Source of the DNA: a bacterium
GTDB lineage: Bacteria; Spirochaetota; Leptospiria; Leptospirales; Leptonemataceae
Direction of reading: 5' to 3'
DNA length: 64,000 bases
Assembly: GCA_024742665.1 (NCBI GenBank)
Contig: JANSYA010000005.1
Coordinates: forward strand, 310,001-374,000
Part shown: in pieces, positions 44,260 through 51,574 of the stretch
Position numbering within the stretch: the stretch's first letter is position 1
Layout of the letters: every line of letters begins with the position of its first letter
The notes under the pieces: model-generated
Seen by the model: the letters and a program-made list of their open reading frames with translations, nothing else
Told to the model about the DNA's origin: nothing
Database searches by the model: none
Made by a program: the position numbers and the translations under genes

Positions 44260-45081
44260 TCAATACGCCGTAAAACCCGTCGGTACTTCGCCGCGCGCGT
44301 ACGATTCCGCGGATCGCTGTTCGTCTTTGAGCAGTCTGCGATTCGCGATAAAGCGCACGAACCAGGGGATGCGCCGAATACGCTGACCCGTCGCGAGCGC
44401 CAGCACATAAGCCTTCGCGCATTTTTCCAGCAGCTCACTGTTGAAGATCGCACGCTCGCGGGTCATGCCCAGACACAGAGCGTGGTCTTCGTATAAAAAG
44501 ACGTTCGCGCCTTTGCGCAGACGCTGGCGGTCTGCGTCGCTGATGACTCTGGCCTCTCGTTCATTGTGTTGCGCCCGGCTCAAGCGCTCGACTCGCGATC
44601 CCATCTGGCGAGCCTGTTCGTCGAAGATGCCAGGCATCGGTTCGTCTAACATCGCCAGGGCGCCGCCCCATTCGGGCCGATTGATGACGATCGCTCCGAC
44701 ATCCAGTCGATTGGAATAGATCTCCGCGTGCAGCGCGACCCAGTCCTGGAAGGCAGTCAAGTCGAAGCGTTCCTGGCCGTCGGTGTGGGGCACGCTCTGA
44801 GCCTGGAAGTCGAAGATCGCCACCTGGCTGGTGCGCGGCTTCGCCTTCTTGCGCGCTTTCGAATCAGGGCTTCCGTTGTGTCCCAGAAAGGCGAAGGCCG
44901 GCTGGCCGGGAACGCGCACGGAGATGCCCAGGCGATCGTCTCCGATCAGGCCTTTGTCTTTCAGTCGTTCGTATGATTCGAGCAGGCGCAAGCGGTGTTC
45001 GCGCCAGGGAGAGATCGATTTGTGTTTCGCCGCGGCCCGGCGGGCCTTATTCGTTTTGCTGAATTGATAGATCGTTTTCAT
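44260..45081 (-). CDS. Class II aldolase/adducin-fold paralogue lacking metal ligands
   Basis: This 273-residue protein has a basic N-terminal extension of about 30 residues. The fold order is that of class II aldolases: RLGISVRVPGQPAF, QDWVALHAEIYSNRLDVGAIVINRPEWGGALAMLDEPMPG, then ANVFLYEDHALCLGMTRERAIFNSELLEKCAKAYVLALATGQ. In active members the middle segment reads V-HTH and supplies two zinc His; here it reads VINRP. The third position (EDHALCLG for NHGxxxxG) keeps its His. It probably does not act as a normal zinc aldolase and may be a partner or regulator. It lies one base after the aminotransferase gene. Confidence 0.7.
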   Translation of the reverse strand: MKTIYQFSKTNKARRAAAKHKSISPWREHRLRLLESYERLKDKGLIGDDRLGISVRVPGQPAFAFLGHNGSPDSKARKKAKPRTSQVAIFDFQAQSVPHTDGQERFDLTAFQDWVALHAEIYSNRLDVGAIVINRPEWGGALAMLDEPMPGIFDEQARQMGSRVERLSRAQHNEREARVISDADRQRLRKGANVFLYEDHALCLGMTRERAIFNSELLEKCAKAYVLALATGQRIRRIPWFVRFIANRRLLKDEQRSAESYARGEVPTGFTAY

Positions 45082-45082
45082 A

Positions 45083-46654
45083 TTATACCAGCTCGAAGAC
45101 GGATTCGAAACGGTTCAGCGCTTCGTCGATGATTGGATCGGTGTCGGCCATGCTCGTATAGATCCGGCTGCCGGCGAGAGTGATCATGCCGTGAGCTGTA
45201 TAAGCAGCGCCCATCTCTTCCATGACGTGTTTACGTTCTTTCGCTTCGCGCATGACCTTGATCGGATTGCGCATGCTTAACAATAACACAGCGGAAGTTT
45301 CGAGGTGTACGATCGATCCCTGATTATAAGCGACGTAGGGCAGTCCGCGTCGATCGATGATTTCTTTGAGGCCCGCGCACAGACGATCCCCCGCGCGACC
45401 CGCGACTACCGCCGCGTTCGTGCGCTCCATTTCCTGAATCGCATAGTAGCCCGCCGCGCACGACAGCGGATTCGCCGAAAGCGTGCCGCCGACGAAAGCG
45501 CGTTTGCCCATCTTGCTGATGCCGCCGGCCAGCATCATCATAATATCGCGGCGTCCGCCGATGCCGCCGGCCATCGGATAGCCCCCGGTCAGACACTTGC
45601 CGAAGATCGTCAGGTCCGGGCGCACATTAAAGTAGCCCTGAGCGCCTCCCAGGCCCAGGCGAAAGCCGGTCACCACTTCGTCGAAAATTAAAAGCGCACC
45701 GAACTCGTCGCAGACTTCGCGCAGCTGCCGGTTGTAATCATAGTAGATCGGACGCGTGCCGCTTTCGGGTCCCAGGGGCTCGACGATCACCGCGGCGGTT
45801 CCGCCCCGCAGACGATTCAGCCAGAGCTTGCGTCGCAGCGCGCCGATATCGTTCGGAAAACACTCCTGCGTTTGCGCAGTCGATCCGCGCGGAATGCCGG
45901 CGGCTTCGCGGCGCCCCGTGCCGGGAATGCGCATGCCGTAGACCATCTGATCGCTCCAGCCGTGGTAGCCGCCGCCGATTTTGATCACCTGGCGTTTGCC
46001 GGTGTAGGCGCGCGCCAACCGAATCGCGCCCATCACGGATTCCGTGCCGGAGCCCAACATGCGAAACATTTCGACGCCGGGCATGTGATGATTGATCAGT
46101 TCGGCGAGCTTCTGTTCGTATTCGTGCAGCAGACCCGTGACCGGGCCGCAGTCGTTCAGCAGCTTGATGATCTTCTGGCGCACCGGCTTGTAATTCGAGC
46201 CGAGCAGCGTGGGGCCGCCCGCCTGTAAAAAGTCGATGTACTGATTGCCGTCGACGTCGCGTAGATGCGCGCCTTCGGCTCTGTCGATCGCCAGAGGAAA
46301 GGGATGATTGAAGGCCAGGTTGTGCTGCACGCCGCCCGGAATAAAGCGTTTTGCCTCTTCGGAAATCGCCTTCGATTTTTTGCAACGGCTTTCGAAGTAA
46401 TTAAGAACGCCGGGCATCTTATCGGTGCGAATCGAGCGCAGAGGCGATTTCAAGAGCGCCTGCAATCTCAGCATGATGTCTTCGGTGTCGTGCCACTCAG
46501 AGATCGCGTACTTTTGCGCGGGATCGTTCTTCGTCGCATTCGATTTACCGTGGCCTTTCTTTTTGTCTTTGTTTTTCGCGCGCGCTGCGGGCCGGTTGCC
46601 GGTTTGTCCGCGACCGTTTTTAGGTGTCTTGCGTTCCAGGACTGCTGTGCTCAT
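45083..46654 (-). CDS. Class III aminotransferase, glutamate-1-semialdehyde aminomutase-like
   Basis: This 523-residue PLP enzyme has a Lys/Arg-rich N-terminal extension of about 85 residues. The core starts AKRFIPGGVQHNLAFNHPFPLAIDRAEGAHLRDVDGNQYIDFL. FRMLGSGTESVMGAIRLARAYTGKRQVIKIGGGYHGWSD, LLIFDEVVTGFRLGLGGAQGYFNVRPDLTIFGKCLTGGYPMAG (Schiff-base Lys in FGKCL) and GTLSANPLSCAAG are clear. It resembles HemL but the context, with a sugar kinase and aldolase, points to an aminated sugar or aldehyde intermediate rather than haem. A good AAGGGAG ribosome-binding site precedes the ATG, behind 12-base tandem repeats. Confidence 0.85.
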   Translation of the reverse strand: MSTAVLERKTPKNGRGQTGNRPAARAKNKDKKKGHGKSNATKNDPAQKYAISEWHDTEDIMLRLQALLKSPLRSIRTDKMPGVLNYFESRCKKSKAISEEAKRFIPGGVQHNLAFNHPFPLAIDRAEGAHLRDVDGNQYIDFLQAGGPTLLGSNYKPVRQKIIKLLNDCGPVTGLLHEYEQKLAELINHHMPGVEMFRMLGSGTESVMGAIRLARAYTGKRQVIKIGGGYHGWSDQMVYGMRIPGTGRREAAGIPRGSTAQTQECFPNDIGALRRKLWLNRLRGGTAAVIVEPLGPESGTRPIYYDYNRQLREVCDEFGALLIFDEVVTGFRLGLGGAQGYFNVRPDLTIFGKCLTGGYPMAGGIGGRRDIMMMLAGGISKMGKRAFVGGTLSANPLSCAAGYYAIQEMERTNAAVVAGRAGDRLCAGLKEIIDRRGLPYVAYNQGSIVHLETSAVLLLSMRNPIKVMREAKERKHVMEEMGAAYTAHGMITLAGSRIYTSMADTDPIIDEALNRFESVFELV

Positions 46655-46670
46655 TGCTTTACTCCCTTGA

Positions 46671-46700
46671 TTGATTCGTTAGTTGATTCGTTAGTTGATT
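46671..46700. repeat. Tandem 12-base repeat in the leader of the aminotransferase gene
   Basis: TTGATTCGTTAG occurs at 46671-46682 and 46683-46694, and TTGATT continues to 46700. It lies 17-46 bases upstream of the aminotransferase ATG, just beyond its ribosome-binding site, in the 98-base gap after the kinase-aldolase gene. The function is unknown; replication slippage is a likely origin. Confidence 0.6.
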
Positions 46701-46752
46701 TTGGTATTGCGTGCGACCTTCGTTGGCGTCTATTGGTCGCGCGTTTTTCGTA

Positions 46753-49077
46753 TTACAGTGACGCCAGCACCTGCTTCTGCACGTACGCCGGCAGCTTCGA
46801 CGCTTTCGCGTCGCTGATCGCGCAGCGCAGATAGCGCGCGGCTTCGTTTTCGATGTGCTGCACGTTTCGCACGGCCTGCTTTAAATCCGGCGCGCCGCAG
46901 ACAATGCCGTGATTGCGAAGAATATAGCCGTTCACGTCGGCGAGTAAAACTTTGCGAAAGGCGTTCACCAAAAAGCCCGTGCCCGAAGGCGCATAGCTTG
47001 TGAGTTCAATGCTTGCGCCGAGGGCCGCGCGGGCCGCGGGATGCCGGACTTCCAGGCGCCGGTTTAGCAGAGCCACGGCGCTTGCGATCGGCTGGTGGGT
47101 GTGCACGCTTGCCTGTAAATCCGGGCGATATTGCAAGAGCGCCGCGTGCATGCCGCTCTCGACCGAAGGCTCCATTTCGCCGGCGATTTTTTCCAGGCTA
47201 TCCAGTTTGAGAATGCAAATGTCCGCGGGTTCGAGAGCATAATAGTCCGCGGCGGAAGGCGTAACAGCGAAGCAGCCGCCGGTCGTGCGTATGGCCAGGT
47301 TGCCGCCAATGCCCGCCAGAAAACCCAGATCGGCGAGCTGCAGACAGGTCGCGACGACCGCTTCGCGGGCCGCTTCCGGTTCGAGAGGCCCGGGCGTTCC
47401 GGCGTCGCGGGATTTTTGCGTGTGACGTTTCGCCTGCGATTCTTTTGCGCGAGATTCGTTCATGTTTTGGGCTCCTCCCCGGGGATTGAGTTTGCGATAC
47501 ACCGGACGCAGTCGCCGGTGCAGTTCGGTATAGACCTTAAACGAGCGATCGTAGATTGCACGGCGTTCGGGGTGCGGTTCGAAATCCCGGCGAAAGCGCG
47601 TTCGCCCTGCCAGCTGATCGAAACTGATCAGGCCCAATCCCACGCCGGCAATGCCCGCCGCGCCGATCGCGTTGGCCTGCACGGGCTCTTCAAGCTGGCG
47701 GATGGTCACGCCGAGCACGTCGGCGAAGATTTCGCACCAGATGTCCGAAGCGCCGCCGCCTCCGGCGATCGTGATCGATTCGAGTTTGCGGCCGAGAAAA
47801 CTTTCGACCGGCTTTAGCATCCAGCGCGTATTCAAAGCGACGCCTTCTAAGAAGGCGCGAATCATATCTTCGCGCGAATGTTCGAGGGATAGATTGAACA
47901 GGCCCGCGCGCAAACTGCCGTCGTCGACGGGACAGCGTTCGCCGTACAGCCAGGGCATATAGATTAGTCCGCGGCTGCCGGGCGGCGTGCGCGCGGCGAT
48001 GCGATCGAGGATTTTATAAACGTCGGGAACGCCCTGCTCCTGTAAGAGTTCGTCCTGATGATAGAGAATGCGCTCTTTTAAGTACGATAGATTGCCGCCG
48101 GCCGTCGTCTGCGTCGCGATCAATAAATATTTATCCGGCAAAGCGCAGGGCACGGAGGCCATGCTCGAAATCACGTCGGTCTTTTTACGCGGCACGTGGG
48201 CCGCGATCCAGGAACTCGTGCCGATATACAAATGCGCTTCGCAATCGGCGATCGCGCCGCTGCCGATCGCCGCGGCGGTCGTATCAATTGCGCCGGCCAC
48301 GACGCGGGTATCGGCTGCAAGTCCCAGGTCCTCCGCGACTTCCGGCAAAAGCGAGCCGATCACGTCGGTGCAGGCGACAATCTCCGGAAATTTATGGCGG
48401 TCGATGCCGCTTGTGCGAATCAGCGCGTCGTCGTAGCGAATGTCATTCGGGCGTCGATTGTCGGTAACCCACGAAGTTAAAATCGAATCGCCGGTGGCGA
48501 CAAAGCGGCCGGTCAATCGCAGATTCAAAAAGTCCAGGGCGCCCAGAAATTTATGCGTCTGTTCATAGACTTCCGGGAACTCCTCTTTGATGAAGAGCAT
48601 ATGTCCCGCGGGATCTTTGCCGGACAGGGCCGGCGCTCCGCCGGTCAGGCGAATCCAGCGCATCAGCTTGAAAACGTCGTAACCCGAAAAGCTGATCGCT
48701 CCCCGCGAGCGGCGTTTGATGTGATCTTCGCCGCGCATATCCATCCAGAGCTGGGCGTTCATCAGCGCCTGACCCTGCGCGTCGACCGGCACCGTGCATT
48801 CGCCCTGGGTCGAACAGCAGACCGCGGCTATCTTGCGCGGATCGACCGCGCTCTTTTCCAGAACTCGCCTGGCGGTAGTCAAAAAGGCCTGCCACCAATC
48901 TTCCGGGTTTTGCTCGGCGCCGTGGCCGGCAATCACGTGCAGGTCGACCGGTGCGAATTCCCAGGCCCGGACTCGACCGGCGAGATCCACCAGGGCGGTC
49001 TTACAGCCGGACGTTCCCAGATCGACTGCCAGAATCAGAGTTTCTTCTATTAAAGAGTGATCGGCTGAATTGCTCAT
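46753..49077 (-). CDS. Fusion of FGGY carbohydrate kinase and class II aldolase
   Basis: This is a 774-residue two-domain enzyme. Residues 14-510 are an FGGY kinase: LAVDLGTSGCKTALVDL (phosphate binding), GHGAEQNPEDWWQAF, CSTQGECTVPVDAQGQALMNAQLWMDMRGE, VVAGAIDTTAAAIGSGAI, GLIYMPWLYGERCPVDDGSLRAGLFNLS and ITIAGGGGASDIWCEIFADVLG. After a linker rich in Lys/Arg/Ser (about 528-560), residues 562-770 are a class II aldolase: GIGGNLAIR, ESGMHAALL, SVHTHQPIASAVAL (zinc His pair) and ILRNHGIVCG. It could phosphorylate a ketose and then cleave it. An internal GGGGAGGA box and ATG at the domain border may also give the aldolase alone. Confidence 0.88.
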   Translation of the reverse strand: MSNSADHSLIEETLILAVDLGTSGCKTALVDLAGRVRAWEFAPVDLHVIAGHGAEQNPEDWWQAFLTTARRVLEKSAVDPRKIAAVCCSTQGECTVPVDAQGQALMNAQLWMDMRGEDHIKRRSRGAISFSGYDVFKLMRWIRLTGGAPALSGKDPAGHMLFIKEEFPEVYEQTHKFLGALDFLNLRLTGRFVATGDSILTSWVTDNRRPNDIRYDDALIRTSGIDRHKFPEIVACTDVIGSLLPEVAEDLGLAADTRVVAGAIDTTAAAIGSGAIADCEAHLYIGTSSWIAAHVPRKKTDVISSMASVPCALPDKYLLIATQTTAGGNLSYLKERILYHQDELLQEQGVPDVYKILDRIAARTPPGSRGLIYMPWLYGERCPVDDGSLRAGLFNLSLEHSREDMIRAFLEGVALNTRWMLKPVESFLGRKLESITIAGGGGASDIWCEIFADVLGVTIRQLEEPVQANAIGAAGIAGVGLGLISFDQLAGRTRFRRDFEPHPERRAIYDRSFKVYTELHRRLRPVYRKLNPRGGAQNMNESRAKESQAKRHTQKSRDAGTPGPLEPEAAREAVVATCLQLADLGFLAGIGGNLAIRTTGGCFAVTPSAADYYALEPADICILKLDSLEKIAGEMEPSVESGMHAALLQYRPDLQASVHTHQPIASAVALLNRRLEVRHPAARAALGASIELTSYAPSGTGFLVNAFRKVLLADVNGYILRNHGIVCGAPDLKQAVRNVQHIENEAARYLRCAISDAKASKLPAYVQKQVLASL
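47461..47475 (-). promoter_or_regulatory. Internal ribosome-binding site and start at the kinase/aldolase border
   Basis: Read on the minus strand, GGGGAGGAGCCCAAAACATG places a strong Shine-Dalgarno about nine bases before an in-frame ATG at 47463. A 236-residue protein starting MNESRAKESQ and consisting of the whole aldolase domain could be made from it (46753-47463). The Shine-Dalgarno extends to about 47480. Confidence 0.5.
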
Positions 49078-49097
49078 GGTCGCGCGTCCGAATTAGT

Positions 49098-49109
49098 CGA
49101 CAAATGTCG
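49098..49109. promoter_or_regulatory. Palindromic operator site 1 (TetR-type)
   Basis: CGACAAATGTCG has inverted CGACA/TGTCG arms around AA. It lies 21-32 bases upstream of the kinase-aldolase ATG and is one of three matching sites in the 139-base divergent region. Confidence 0.75.
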
Positions 49110-49133
49110 GTTAATTGCGGCGATCTAATCCTG

Positions 49134-49153
49134 TAGTCGACAAAAGTCGACTA
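49134..49153. promoter_or_regulatory. Palindromic operator site 2 (TetR-type), longest
   Basis: TAGTCGACAAAAGTCGACTA is a perfect 8-base inverted repeat around AAAA, the most extended of three similar sites. It lies midway between the divergent kinase-aldolase and TetR-type genes. Confidence 0.8.
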
Positions 49154-49200
49154 TTTTTCATATTCCAGGCCAATATTTTCTTGATTTTCTTTTATCAGAC

Positions 49201-49212
49201 CGACAAATGTCG
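49201..49212. promoter_or_regulatory. Palindromic operator site 3 (TetR-type)
   Basis: CGACAAATGTCG again, ending four bases before the proposed TTG start of the regulator gene. Binding here would block the start of the regulator transcript or its translation region, consistent with autorepression. Confidence 0.75.
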
Positions 49213-49216
49213 ATAG

Positions 49217-49885
49217 TTGGACGATAAGATCACAGATGCTTCCCTTTCGCCGGATGTAACTTCCCGCAAATTCAAATTCACGAGCCAGCAGGGTCGGAGT
49301 CGCCGGACTCAGCTTTTGACCGCTACGCGGGAATTGCTGCGGGAGCTGACGCCGGAAGAGGTGAGCTTCGCCATGGTGTGCGAACGTGCGGACATCCCGC
49401 GGGCTTCCGCGTACCACTTCTTTCCCAATATCAACGCCCTCTTTTTGGGACTGCGGTTGTGGCACTCCGAGGTGCTGGGGGAAAGTATTGCGGCGGTGCA
49501 GGTCGTCCGCTTCGACGCCTGGCAGGACTATATGAGCTGTCTGATTGGAGTCGGCGCGCAAATCACCCGGGAGGATCCGGCGTTGATGCGTTTGAATTAC
49601 GGCATGCCCGGCGGCATCAGCGAAGCGCGCCAGATCGGGAAATCTCTCGATGTGAAGATCGTAACGACCGCGCTGGAAAATCTGGAGCGGCGCTTCGTGA
49701 TGCCCGACTGGCCCGAACGGGAGCGGGTGATGGCGACTGCGTTTACGATCATCGATTCGATCTTTCGTCTATCGTTTCGAGAGCAGGGCGAAATCACCGA
49801 CGAGATGGTGCGCGAAGCGGGCCGCGCTTCGATCGCCTATCTGCGCTGCTATTTGCCGGAGTACATCGAAGTGCGTAAGGCCTGA
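49217..49885 (+). CDS. TetR/AcrR-family transcription regulator
   Basis: This 222-residue protein has an N-terminal helix-turn-helix, RTQLLTATRELLRELTPEEVSFAMVCERADIPRASAYHFFPNINALFLGL, which is the TetR-family pattern (AG-VS-x-T-x-YYHF version with Ser-Ala-Tyr-His-Phe-Phe). The remaining residues 80-222 form a helical ligand-binding domain. The open frame offers only a TTG at 49217 as start; the first 22 residues are not family-like and a real start could lie a little downstream. Three CGACAAAWGTCG palindromes lie upstream, one directly before the start. It probably represses the divergent kinase-aldolase cluster and itself; the inducer is unknown. Confidence 0.85.
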   Translation: MDDKITDASLSPDVTSRKFKFTSQQGRSRRTQLLTATRELLRELTPEEVSFAMVCERADIPRASAYHFFPNINALFLGLRLWHSEVLGESIAAVQVVRFDAWQDYMSCLIGVGAQITREDPALMRLNYGMPGGISEARQIGKSLDVKIVTTALENLERRFVMPDWPERERVMATAFTIIDSIFRLSFREQGEITDEMVREAGRASIAYLRCYLPEYIEVRKA

Positions 49886-49930
49886 GACTGCGGCGTTTTC
49901 GTTTACTTATTGTATTAGCGTGCATTGAGT

Positions 49931-49968
49931 CGGCGCGGGTTTGTTGATCGAACTCGCGCCGTTTTTTT
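49931..49968 (+). terminator. Rho-independent terminator after the TetR-type gene
   Basis: CGGCGCGGGTT pairs with AACTCGCGCCG (one G-T pair) around a 9-base loop, followed by seven T. It lies 45 bases past the regulator stop codon. Confidence 0.9.
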
Positions 49969-50012
49969 GTTCGCGTCGCCGGATCCGGCGATTCGCATAC
50001 GCTTCCGATCGC

Positions 50013-50056
50013 ACAAAAAAAGCGCGAGCTCGACTTGTGCCGAACCCGCGCTTTTG
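50013..50056 (-). terminator. Rho-independent terminator after the 11-residue-repeat gene
   Basis: On the minus strand ACAAAAGCGCG pairs with CGCGCTTTTTTTGT around a 20-base loop and gives a run of seven T. It lies about 40 bases after the stop of the gene at 50097-50507. Confidence 0.85.
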
Positions 50057-50096
50057 TAATTCGCATCGCGCAGCTTTAAGCTGCTGCTGATATGAA

Positions 50097-50507
50097 TTAG
50101 TTGTTCGCGTTCAGGAGACCTTCGACTTTGGTCTGAACTTCTTTGACCTGAGCGATGCCCTGATCGAGCAGGCTGCGCAGTTTGACTACGCCTTCGCTTT
50201 GATCGGCGGCGCCTTTGTTGACCAGTTCGCTGTAGCCGCTTTCGATTTGGCCGCGGATTTCGGCGATCTTCGCTTCTACTTGAGTGCGCAGCTCGGTGGC
50301 TTTGCTTTCGATGTCAGTGCGGATTTCCGTAGCTTTCGTTTCGAATTCGGCGCGGATTTCGCCGGCTTTCGTTTCAAGATTTGCGCGAACTTCGTTGGCC
50401 TGGATTTCCAGATCCTTCGCGGTTTTTTCGCCGTTTTCAGCGAGGGTTTTATAAAGACCGAGTCCGGTGTTCAGAGTGTCGTTTGCGATCGTTTCGAGTG
50501 CTGCCAT
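50097..50507 (-). CDS. Phasin/apolipoprotein-like helical protein with six 11-residue repeats
   Basis: This 136-residue protein is entirely helical. Residues 33-98 are six consecutive 11-mers: LEIQANEVRAN, LETKAGEIRAE, FETKATEIRTD, IESKATELRTQ, VEAKIAEIRGQ, IESGYSELVNK. Such 11-residue periodicity makes amphipathic helices that lie on lipid or polymer surfaces, as in apolipoproteins and synuclein. The flanks (MAALETIANDTLNTGLGLYKTL and QSEGVVKLRSLLDQGIAQVKEVQTK) look like the ends of phasin-type proteins. There is no signal peptide. A strong AGGAAGG ribosome-binding site and a good terminator suggest high expression. No PHA synthase gene is in the window. Confidence 0.75.
   Translation of the reverse strand: MAALETIANDTLNTGLGLYKTLAENGEKTAKDLEIQANEVRANLETKAGEIRAEFETKATEIRTDIESKATELRTQVEAKIAEIRGQIESGYSELVNKGAADQSEGVVKLRSLLDQGIAQVKEVQTKVEGLLNANN
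50214..50411 (-). repeat. Six in-frame 33-base repeats
   Basis: This is the DNA region coding for the six 11-residue repeats of the helical protein. Copies differ at many third positions, so the array is conserved by selection on the protein rather than being a recent expansion. Confidence 0.7.
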
Positions 50508-50688
50508 TTTGGGTACCTTCCTGCTTTTAATAAGTGTTTGAATGTCAGGCGCACCGTTTTGTGCGCTGCGCCATTATTTGGTGCGCCGCATAAATGGTCA
50601 ACCAAAAACTGTATTTGGCCCCGGCTCGGGAAAAATTTTGCGTAATATGATTCCCCGCTGTGTAAGCTCTTCACTATCTGAAGCGCCG

Positions 50689-50728
50689 CCGCGAACCGTT
50701 GCACTTGCTTACGATTCGCGGTTTTTTT
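50689..50728 (+). terminator. Strong terminator with no gene directly before it
   Basis: CCGCGAA (50689-50695) pairs with TTCGCGG (50715-50721) and is followed by seven T. No convincing plus-strand gene precedes it within 180 bases, so it may end a small RNA made from the 50530-50690 region or protect the next operon from read-through. Confidence 0.75.
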
Positions 50729-50797
50729 GATTTCGATCCTGACAACATATCGCGCGTTTGCTTTACGGATGAGTAGCTATGCGAAATTGTTTGCGAC

Positions 50798-51574
50798 GTG
50801 GAAACGATTTCGCATTCACTTTCCGGAGCGATGACGCCCGTGCGTGGACAGTCCGGCTTTGCGGCCGGGATGCCGAATTTCGCGCACTCCGACGTCCGGG
50901 CCTGGGCCCGGAATGTGCAGCGGGGCGGGCCCGGACTCTTAACCGGCGAGCGACCGATCTTCGCGCTGGCTCTGGGCTGGCAGGTTATCTTAACTTTAGA
51001 AGGCTATCGCGTTCATAATATCGACGGCGCGAATCGTTTTAATGTCTTTCATCTGGCCGGCGAATGCATGGAGCGCGGGCTGCCGGTCGAAGACGTGCTG
51101 AATACGATCACCGTGCAGCGCGTCTTTACGCCCTACCAGGTGCTGGACGTGGTCAGCCAGATCGCGGACGAAGCGCTGCGTAAGCGTCGTGAACGAAGTG
51201 AAGCTCGCGACGCCCGCGCGGATTTCGCAGCAGACGAGCGCAGCCGCGAAACAAGCGCGGATTCCTCCGGGGGCGAAACGATCTATTTCTTTTTGTCGCC
51301 GTGCAAACAATTCTTCGACGGCGACGTCGGCGAAGAAGAAGGCGAGTTTCTATTAAAACGTTTGCTGGGCGTCTTTCGTTATATGGCGCGCAAGTCTTTG
51401 CCGGTGATGATCGTCGAACGCGGCTACGATCATCCCGTATTTCAGCGTCTGTATCCAGAGCTGGAAAACCTGGCCGGCTGTCACTGGCCGCTAACGCAAA
51501 TACCAGATTCAGAATATCATTCGGGAGAGTTATCATATGGGACGCACACTGGCTCCTTATTCCATGCAGATTGA
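50798..51574 (+). CDS. RecA/RadA-like protein with degenerate nucleotide-binding motifs
   Basis: This 258-residue protein has a GTG start at 50798; an ATG at 50831 is possible. The central fold reads like the ATPase core of RadA/RecA. RPIFALALGWQVILTLEGYRVHNIDGANRFNVFHLAGE takes the place of the P-loop and following strand, PVEDVLNTITVQRVFTPYQVLDVV parallels RadA EEVLDNIYVARAFTSDHQ, and ETIYFFLSPCKQFF stands at Walker B. No GxxxxGK(S/T) motif and no Walker B Asp remain. An acidic-basic linker (residues 130-160) interrupts it. The first gene of a cassette with a small helical protein and a B-family polymerase; its role may be to recruit or load the polymerase, like ImuA. Confidence 0.65.
   Translation: METISHSLSGAMTPVRGQSGFAAGMPNFAHSDVRAWARNVQRGGPGLLTGERPIFALALGWQVILTLEGYRVHNIDGANRFNVFHLAGECMERGLPVEDVLNTITVQRVFTPYQVLDVVSQIADEALRKRRERSEARDARADFAADERSRETSADSSGGETIYFFLSPCKQFFDGDVGEEEGEFLLKRLLGVFRYMARKSLPVMIVERGYDHPVFQRLYPELENLAGCHWPLTQIPDSEYHSGELSYGTHTGSLFHAD

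Noticed and set aside
45083..46654. Assigning the aminotransferase as HemL of haem synthesis
   Set aside because: The N-terminal extension and the linkage to a sugar kinase-aldolase and TetR regulator argue against a simple HemL role; no other haem genes are near.
50689..50728. A mobile-element end
   Set aside because: The inverted repeat has a T-run and no partner copy or target duplication, so a terminator explains it better.
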